Position numbers and translations under genes: made by a program. From assembly GCA_030640865.1 (NCBI GenBank), contig DAOWIP010000221.1, positions 1-5,569 of the forward strand: a stretch of DNA of 5,569 nt, written 5' to 3'. A model generated the notes under the pieces. That model was given only the letters and a program-made list of their open reading frames with translations. It searched no databases and was not told the DNA's origin. Below, piece by piece: positions 1-4,218 of the stretch (position 1 is its first letter; every line of letters begins with the position of its first letter). This DNA is from Sedimentisphaerales bacterium (GTDB lineage: Bacteria; Planctomycetota; Phycisphaerae; Sedimentisphaerales; SM23-30).

Positions 1-115
1 AAACCGAGGAGGGCACAAAGAACGGACTAATAAACGCCGCACTGGCTACGGCTGACGACCTTAAAAAATCACGCCGGGTTGGATTAGTTGTCATTTTTGT
101 AGTTTTACCTTTCAT
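1..115 (-). CDS. Tat-signal protein, N-terminal fragment (probable exported Gfo/Idh/MocA-family oxidoreductase)
   Basis: Only the first 38 codons are present; the gene continues beyond the left edge. Read on the minus strand from ATG at 115, the product has a twin-arginine export signal: a polar start, then NPTRRDFLRSSAVA (Tat consensus S/T-R-R-x-F-L-K), then an Ala/Phe-rich hydrophobic stretch ending in FFVPSSV. Tat substrates usually fold with their cofactor before crossing the membrane. The 'P-x-x-VPSSV' ending after RRDFL is typical of the many planctomycete Gfo/Idh/MocA oxidoreductases with Tat signals, so that is my guess, but no catalytic part is visible. Start at 115 is preferred because AAGGA lies 7 nt upstream; ATG at 94 (codon 8) is the alternative. 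It follows the DUF6807 gene by 47 nt on the same strand with no terminator between, so the two are probably cotranscribed. Export signal: confident. Family: moderate. Confidence 0.75.
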   Translation of the reverse strand, partial: MKGKTTKMTTNPTRRDFLRSSAVASAAFISPFFVPSSV

Positions 116-162
116 CTCTTCATCCTTTCTTCAAGTAATATTTGGTTTTCACTATGTAAGCA

Positions 163-1434
163 TTATTTTTCCAGTCGGACGATGGGTGGATGGCCGAAAT
201 CATTCCAGGCCCGCTCGGCAACTGACACATCGACTTTCCCTTCGTGTACATACATTCGATACCGAAAGACATAGCTCTTGCCGGGTTCCATCACCCATTC
301 TCCCAACTGCGACGGCGCCCAGTTAAAGAACATCTGACCGCTGGGCCAGATTCGCATTGATTCGGGATGTCGGAAATTCTTTGGGTGGCTCATATGTGTA
401 ATGCCGGCCCATTGGCCGTTGATGCTGCCGTAGGTGTCGCACCAGCGGGCACGGGTGGCATGGCCGTTTTTACGGTTTTTGCCTTCACTGGTCAGATAGC
501 AGGCAGTTTTTCCGTCCCATTCCCCGGCGCCTCTGAAACCAAAACCGCCATAACGATACTTATCCTGATGCAATGGGCTTTTTGCCACGTTTTTCTGTGT
601 GGAGACAAAATCCACAATGCGGTAGCCCTTCTCCGGTCCACCGACATTATACACCCGCACGTCCCAGACTTCGCGAAGCACGACCTTTTCACCGTCTCTG
701 GTTTGCAGGACGACGTGTTCCTGCTCGGCCTGGAAGCCCCCGTACACCGGACCGCTGACAGTCGAAAGGAATTTGACAAAACGGACAGTGCCCTGACCTC
801 CCTTGATATCCCAGAAATTAACCTGCCTGCCTTCGAACTTCGTATGGGTCCAGGGCATCCAGATACCCACGTGATGGCAATGATCGCGAGGATGGATATT
901 GGTCAAGACCATCTGTGAAGGCGACCAGAGTGGATGGATAAAACCGCTGCGTTGATACAAATCACTCTTACCTTTGGGGGGCGATACGATGGCGTGGTTG
1001 TATTGAAGTATTTTTTCACCGCCTTTTTTAAGCAGTAAGACCTTATCATCTTTAACGACTTCCACAACGGAGCTTTTTGTCGGCTGCCCCTGGATGAGTT
1101 CGTAGCTGCGCCTGCCCCCTGCCGGTGTGGTGCCGGAAAGAATCCACCATAATACGGACGTCTTGCCCTGCTGTTCTATTTGCATGGTGACCGGAACGCG
1201 AATGGCCCCATTCACTTCTTCCAGCCGCAAGGCGGAATTTCCGCCGTGGGAAATTATTCGCTGTGAAACGTCTTTCAGGGAAATGCAAACGGGCGTATCG
1301 ATGCGAATGTGGTTACCGGCCTCAACAGTAATTTTCGCCAGTGGCTGGGCGGCGATGATTAGTTGTAAGCCACAGGACAAAACCAAAACGATTACAAATG
1401 GAACAACGGTAAAAAATTTGCTTCGAAATGTCAT
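163..1434 (-). CDS. secreted DUF6807 (PmoA-like, PF14100) family protein
   Basis: A 423-residue protein with an export signal: basic start (MTFRSKFF), hydrophobic segment about residues 9-29, possible cleavage near IIAAQP. A cysteine at 21 (VLSC) leaves open a weak lipoprotein site. The mature part resembles DUF6807, a beta-rich family common in planctomycetes and Verrucomicrobia beside sugar oxidoreductases. The hallmark is the His-rich stretch HPRDHCHHVGIWMPW (181-195) followed by VNFWD (205-209); the C-terminal part is rich in aromatic and Gly residues, with FNWAPS at 370-375. The family was once labelled 'methane oxygenase PmoA', but this is not the membrane subunit of particulate methane monooxygenase. 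Biochemical role is unknown; the His cluster suggests a metal or sugar site (inference). The frame extends upstream to a TTG at 1488 inside a palindrome, but ATG at 1434 has GAGG about 7 nt upstream and puts the signal at the N-terminus. First gene of the leftward unit. Confidence 0.85.
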   Translation of the reverse strand: MTFRSKFFTVVPFVIVLVLSCGLQLIIAAQPLAKITVEAGNHIRIDTPVCISLKDVSQRIISHGGNSALRLEEVNGAIRVPVTMQIEQQGKTSVLWWILSGTTPAGGRRSYELIQGQPTKSSVVEVVKDDKVLLLKKGGEKILQYNHAIVSPPKGKSDLYQRSGFIHPLWSPSQMVLTNIHPRDHCHHVGIWMPWTHTKFEGRQVNFWDIKGGQGTVRFVKFLSTVSGPVYGGFQAEQEHVVLQTRDGEKVVLREVWDVRVYNVGGPEKGYRIVDFVSTQKNVAKSPLHQDKYRYGGFGFRGAGEWDGKTACYLTSEGKNRKNGHATRARWCDTYGSINGQWAGITHMSHPKNFRHPESMRIWPSGQMFFNWAPSQLGEWVMEPGKSYVFRYRMYVHEGKVDVSVAERAWNDFGHPPIVRLEK

Positions 1435-1438
1435 TATA

Positions 1439-1446
1439 CGCCTCAC
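1439..1446 (-). promoter_or_regulatory. ribosome binding site deciding the DUF6807 start
   Basis: On the minus strand the bases before ATG 1434 read GTGAGGCG followed by TATA. The GAGG core is about 7 nt from the ATG. It supports 1434 over the longer TTG start at 1488, which would add 18 mostly polar, His/Lys-rich residues ahead of the signal peptide. Confidence 0.7.
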
Positions 1447-1483
1447 TTTCTTGTGATGATTATGATGTTTCAGCTCAATGTAG

Positions 1484-1502
1484 CACAAGCTTCAAGCTTG
1501 TG
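1484..1502. repeat. perfect 19-bp palindrome in the DUF6807 leader
   Basis: CACAAGCTTCAAGCTTGTG: two 9-bp arms that match perfectly as an inverted repeat around a single C at 1493. It lies about 50 bp upstream of the DUF6807 ATG and just downstream of that gene's predicted transcription start. No T-run follows on either strand, so it does not look like an intrinsic terminator. It could be a regulator's operator, an RNA hairpin in the 5' leader, or one copy of a dispersed palindromic repeat. Confidence 0.75.
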
Positions 1503-1525
1503 ATTAAAGGTATCATTATCGTCGC

Positions 1526-1554
1526 ATATTAGCCAAAAACCACCTGAATGGCAA
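1526..1554 (-). promoter_or_regulatory. predicted sigma70-like promoter for the leftward DUF6807 unit
   Basis: On the minus strand a -35 box TTGCCA (1554-1549; 5 of 6 to consensus) is followed after exactly 17 nt by TAATAT (1531-1526; a weaker -10). Transcription would start near 1519, giving an approximately 85-nt leader that contains the 19-bp palindrome and the GAGG ribosome binding site. A second -10-like hexamer, GATAAT, lies about 11 nt further downstream but has no good -35 partner. Confidence 0.5.
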
Positions 1555-1582
1555 ATATATAGCCCGTTGCATACAAAAAAAC

Positions 1583-1611
1583 TTGACATCACACCCCTGT
1601 TGGAATATACA
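1583..1611 (+). promoter_or_regulatory. predicted sigma70-like promoter for the rightward oxidoreductase unit
   Basis: A perfect TTGACA (1583-1588), a 17-nt spacer, then TATACA (1606-1611), which has the TATA core but lacks the final T of the consensus -10. Transcription would start near 1618, leaving a leader of about 55 nt before ATG 1673. The -35 box lies 28 bp from the -35 box of the leftward promoter, so the two units are divergent from one short control region. The imperfect -10 overlapped by an inverted repeat suggests a regulated promoter. Confidence 0.6.
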
Positions 1612-1620
1612 GATAACAGG
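1596..1620. promoter_or_regulatory. candidate operator: 25-bp inverted repeat centred on the rightward -10 box
   Basis: Arms CCTGTT (1596-1601) and AACAGG (1615-1620) are perfect inverted repeats separated by 13 nt, centred at 1608 within the TATACA -10 box. Arm-to-arm spacing of 19 bp is nearly two helical turns, as expected for a dimeric helix-turn-helix repressor. A protein bound here would cover the -10 box and start site. No regulator gene is in the window, so the protein family cannot be named. Confidence 0.4.
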
Positions 1621-1660
1621 ACCAGCGGGTCTAATGGAAAAACTATAAACAGTCCCTGAA

Positions 1661-1666
1661 AGGAAG
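1661..1666 (+). promoter_or_regulatory. ribosome binding site of the Gfo/Idh/MocA gene
   Basis: AGGAAG ends 6 nt before ATG 1673, an ordinary strong Shine-Dalgarno position that fixes this start. Confidence 0.75.
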
Positions 1667-1672
1667 ACAAAT

Positions 1673-2725
1673 ATGAAAACATGGAATATCGGAATAATCG
1701 GCGCCGGTCTTATCGCGGACTTTCACGCCCGGGCCATCGGTGATATCCCCAACGCCAAACTGACTGGTGTGTGCGACGTCGTCGCCCAAAAAGCGAACGA
1801 CCTGGCGGAAAAATATTCCTGCCGTGCTTTCGCGGATTATGAAGAAATGATCAGGAGCGACGATGTCGATATTGTTACCATCGCCACCCCAAGCGGCTTT
1901 CACATGGAACCAGCCATAACCGCTGCCGAAAACGGCAAACACGTAATATGTGAAAAACCGCTTGATATTACTCTCGAGCGGATTGACGCAATGATTGCCG
2001 CGCACAAAAAAGCCGGAACCCAACTGGGCGGTATATTCCCCAGCCGCTTTAACGATTCACTTGTGCCTGTACGCGAGGCACTTAAGGCGGGCCGATTCGG
2101 CACAATTACTTCTGCCGGCGCTTATGTTCCCTGGTGGCGGGCCGATGAATATTATAATGACACCTGGCACGGCACCTGGAAACTCGACGGCGGCGGAGCC
2201 TTGATGAACCAGTCCATCCATACCATCGATCTGCTCTGTGAGCTTATGCCACCGGTCGAAGCCGTCCAGGCCTTTGCCGGCAAGCCCGGCCACCCACAAA
2301 TCGAAACTGAGGACACCGCCGCCGCGGTCTTGCGGTTTACTAACGGCGCTCTCGGTGTTATATACGGCACAACCGCGTCGTTCCCCGGCAATCTCCGCCG
2401 TCTGGAAATAACCGGCACCAAGGGAACGCTCGTATATGTTGAAGACTGCATATCAGTCTGGCAGTTCGACGATGAAAAACCGGAAGACGAAGAAATACGC
2501 GCAAAATTCAGCCAGGCCGGCGGCTCCGGCGGCGCGGCTGACCCGGCGGCAATCTCTTACGAAAAACATACACGGAATATTACGGCGTTTCTCGATGCCC
2601 TGGAAACAGGCAGCGACTTCCAAATCGACGGCCATGAAGCCCGCAAGTCCGTCGAACTGATCTTGGCTATATATCAAGCCGCACGGGAAGAAAAAATCGT
2701 TAAACTCGCAAAAAGTACTGGTTAG
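1673..2725 (+). CDS. Gfo/Idh/MocA-family NAD(P)-dependent oxidoreductase (cytosolic)
   Basis: A 350-residue protein of normal length for this family, which oxidises or reduces hydroxyl groups of sugars, cyclitols and sugar derivatives using NAD(P). The Rossmann domain covers about residues 1-120: GIIGAGLIADFHARAI (7-22) is the dinucleotide loop, D35 ends the second strand, and CEKPLDIT (93-100) carries the family EKP with likely catalytic K95. The C-terminal alpha/beta domain holds WHGTWKLDGGGALMNQSIHTIDLL, residues 165-188, with H183 in the catalytic-His position. N179 sits where inositol dehydrogenase-type enzymes have Asp; Asn is common in this subgroup. There is no signal peptide, unlike the Tat-signal fragment at the left edge. 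It is the first gene of the rightward unit, 80 nt before the enolase-superfamily gene, and probably works on the same or a linked substrate. The substrate is not readable from sequence. Confidence 0.93.
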   Translation: MKTWNIGIIGAGLIADFHARAIGDIPNAKLTGVCDVVAQKANDLAEKYSCRAFADYEEMIRSDDVDIVTIATPSGFHMEPAITAAENGKHVICEKPLDITLERIDAMIAAHKKAGTQLGGIFPSRFNDSLVPVREALKAGRFGTITSAGAYVPWWRADEYYNDTWHGTWKLDGGGALMNQSIHTIDLLCELMPPVEAVQAFAGKPGHPQIETEDTAAAVLRFTNGALGVIYGTTASFPGNLRRLEITGTKGTLVYVEDCISVWQFDDEKPEDEEIRAKFSQAGGSGGAADPAAISYEKHTRNITAFLDALETGSDFQIDGHEARKSVELILAIYQAAREEKIVKLAKSTG

Positions 2726-2779
2726 TTGTTTGGTAACTATTCAGCCGTGTGTAATAGTAGTCTGTAACATTTTAGAAAG

Positions 2780-2794
2780 TGTCCCAATGGGACA
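2780..2794. promoter_or_regulatory. 15-bp palindrome abutting the enolase-superfamily gene's ribosome binding site
   Basis: TGTCCCAATGGGACA has perfect 7-bp arms around one central A (2787). Its last base is the first A of the AGGAG Shine-Dalgarno sequence (2794-2798). As DNA it looks like a dimer operator; as RNA it could form a 5-bp stem with a CAATG loop next to, but barely covering, the ribosome binding site. The 80-nt gap also holds a weak possible promoter (TTGTTT 2726-2731, 18 nt, TGTAAT 2750-2755), which would place the palindrome about 20-30 bp downstream of a start site. No regulator can be named. Confidence 0.45.
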
Positions 2795-2799
2795 GGAGA
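2794..2799 (+). promoter_or_regulatory. ribosome binding site of the enolase-superfamily gene
   Basis: AGGAGA ends 6 nt before ATG 2806. It is a near-ideal Shine-Dalgarno sequence and fixes the start. It is physically joined to the 15-bp palindrome just upstream. Confidence 0.8.
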
Positions 2800-2805
2800 T
2801 AAATA

Positions 2806-4209
2806 ATGACCACCAACTTCACTCCCGTATCTGTTGATTTGTATTATATCCCGGTTGAAACTCGCATGCCGCTCAAATTCGGCCCCGAAACCCTGACCTC
2901 CGTAATCTGCGCCCGCGTCTGCGTTACAATTGAAGACGACAAGGAACAAAAACACCGGGGCTGGGGCGAAACACCACTGAGCGTACAGTGGGTCTGGCCC
3001 AGTTCGTTAGGCTATCAGGAACGCTGCGACGCTTTGCAAAACTTCTGCCGCCTGCTCGCCGAGGCATGGACGCAGGTGGGACAGCAGAAACACCCACTCG
3101 AAACCGGTTATAAGTTCATCGAATCCGAACTGCCCCGACTCTTAAAACAATTTAACAATCAACGCGGCGAACAGGCTGAACCTATGCCGTGGTTGGCCGG
3201 ACTGGTCTGCTGTTCGGCGTTTGACATTGCCCTGCATGATGCTTACGGCCAACTCCTCAACCGTGACGTTTACACTACTTATAACGCTGAATTTATGACG
3301 CACGATTTGTCTCACTATCTTACGCCCGCCAGGGATGCTGACCTCTCGTTTGCGGGTAAGTACCCCGCCGATTTCTTCAGTGATCCACCGCCCCAGGTTA
3401 TGCCTGCCTGGCATCTCGTGGCCGGCAAGGACCCGCTTGACGCGTCGGAACTGACCGGCTCCGAACCGGACGACGGCTACCCGGTATTGCTGGCGGACTG
3501 GATCAAACAAGACGGGCTTACCTGCCTGAAGGTCAAACTACGCGGTAACGACCCGGACTGGGATTACGACCGCCTGGTCAAAGTCGGTAACATCGCCCTG
3601 GAGAATGGTGTTGTATGGCTGACCAGCGATTTCAATTGTACTGTTACCGACCCGCAATATGTGAACGACATTCTGGACCGGCTTACGATTGAGCATCCCC
3701 GTATTGTCCAGATGGTCCTGTATGTGGAGCAGCCCTTCCCTTATGAACTGGAGACGAATAAAATCGACGTGCACAGTGTCTCCGCACGCAAACCACTGTT
3801 TATGGACGAAAGTGCCCACGATTGGAAACTCATCCGGCTCGGCCGCGAACTGGGCTGGACCGGCGTAGCCCTGAAAACCTGCAAAACGCAAACCGGAGCT
3901 TTGTTAAGCCTGTGCTGGGCCAAGGCGCACGGCATGACACTGATGGTACAAGACCTGACCAACCCCATGCTTGCACAGATTACTCACGTCCGCCTCGCGG
4001 CGTACGCCGGCACTATCATGGGCGTTGAAACCAACTCGATGCAGTTTTATCCCGCCGCCTCCGACCCGGAAGCCGTAGTGCACCCCGGTATCTACCGACG
4101 CCGAAACGGACAGGTGGACCTTTCCACAATCAACGGCCCTGGTTTCGGATACCGACTCGAAGAAATCAAAAGAAAACTACCCAGCCCGGCCGCCTGCTTT
4201 AACCGTTAA
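2806..4209 (+). CDS. enolase-superfamily enzyme (mandelate racemase / muconate lactonizing enzyme type)
   Basis: A 467-residue enzyme with the catalytic layout of the enolase superfamily, which removes a proton alpha to a carboxylate using a bound Mg ion; members racemise, epimerise, dehydrate or cycloisomerise acids. An N-terminal capping domain with WGETPLS (53-59) precedes the barrel. On successive barrel strands I see KVK (242-244), D275 in SDFN, E308 in YVEQPFP, D334 in MDES and K357 in ALKTCK. D275, E308 and D334 would bind the metal; K244 and K357 would be the paired acid/base lysines, as in the muconate-lactonizing/epimerase subgroup rather than the Lys-His mandelate racemase type. 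It is longer than the usual 350-400 residues; the extra length lies roughly at residues 150-235, between cap and barrel. The pairing with an oxidoreductase 80 nt upstream suggests a sugar-acid or cyclitol route. Reaction and substrate are unknown. Confidence 0.88.
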   Translation: MTTNFTPVSVDLYYIPVETRMPLKFGPETLTSVICARVCVTIEDDKEQKHRGWGETPLSVQWVWPSSLGYQERCDALQNFCRLLAEAWTQVGQQKHPLETGYKFIESELPRLLKQFNNQRGEQAEPMPWLAGLVCCSAFDIALHDAYGQLLNRDVYTTYNAEFMTHDLSHYLTPARDADLSFAGKYPADFFSDPPPQVMPAWHLVAGKDPLDASELTGSEPDDGYPVLLADWIKQDGLTCLKVKLRGNDPDWDYDRLVKVGNIALENGVVWLTSDFNCTVTDPQYVNDILDRLTIEHPRIVQMVLYVEQPFPYELETNKIDVHSVSARKPLFMDESAHDWKLIRLGRELGWTGVALKTCKTQTGALLSLCWAKAHGMTLMVQDLTNPMLAQITHVRLAAYAGTIMGVETNSMQFYPAASDPEAVVHPGIYRRRNGQVDLSTINGPGFGYRLEEIKRKLPSPAACFNR

Positions 4210-4218
4210 CAAGACTTT

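Noticed and set aside
3..326. Plus-strand open frame from the left edge for 107 codons, with a hydrophobic stretch
   Set aside because: It lies opposite the Tat-signal start and the 3' end of the DUF6807 gene. Its hydrophobic part is the complement of AT-rich non-coding and signal-peptide sequence, and it matches no family I recognise.
367..918. Plus-strand open frame of 183 codons
   Set aside because: It is wholly antisense to the DUF6807 gene, has no ribosome binding site and its product looks like no known family; the minus-strand frame has a signal peptide and family motifs.
163..1434. Reading the DUF6807 gene as a methane monooxygenase subunit because of the family's older 'PmoA' label
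   Set aside because: The protein is a secreted, beta-rich type with one signal segment and no multi-pass membrane helices, unlike the true particulate methane monooxygenase subunit.
1434..1488. N-terminal extension of the DUF6807 protein to a TTG at 1488
   Set aside because: The TTG lies inside the 19-bp palindrome, has no ribosome binding site, and would put 18 polar residues ahead of the signal peptide; ATG 1434 has GAGG at the right distance.
1470..1682. Minus-strand open frame across the divergent intergenic region
   Set aside because: It overlaps the start of the Gfo/Idh/MocA gene, both promoters and the palindrome, and its product has no recognisable domain.
2722..2740. Weak inverted repeat (TAGTT / AACTA) after the Gfo/Idh/MocA gene as a terminator
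   Set aside because: The stem is only 5 A/T-rich base pairs and no T-run follows, so it cannot be supported as an intrinsic terminator.
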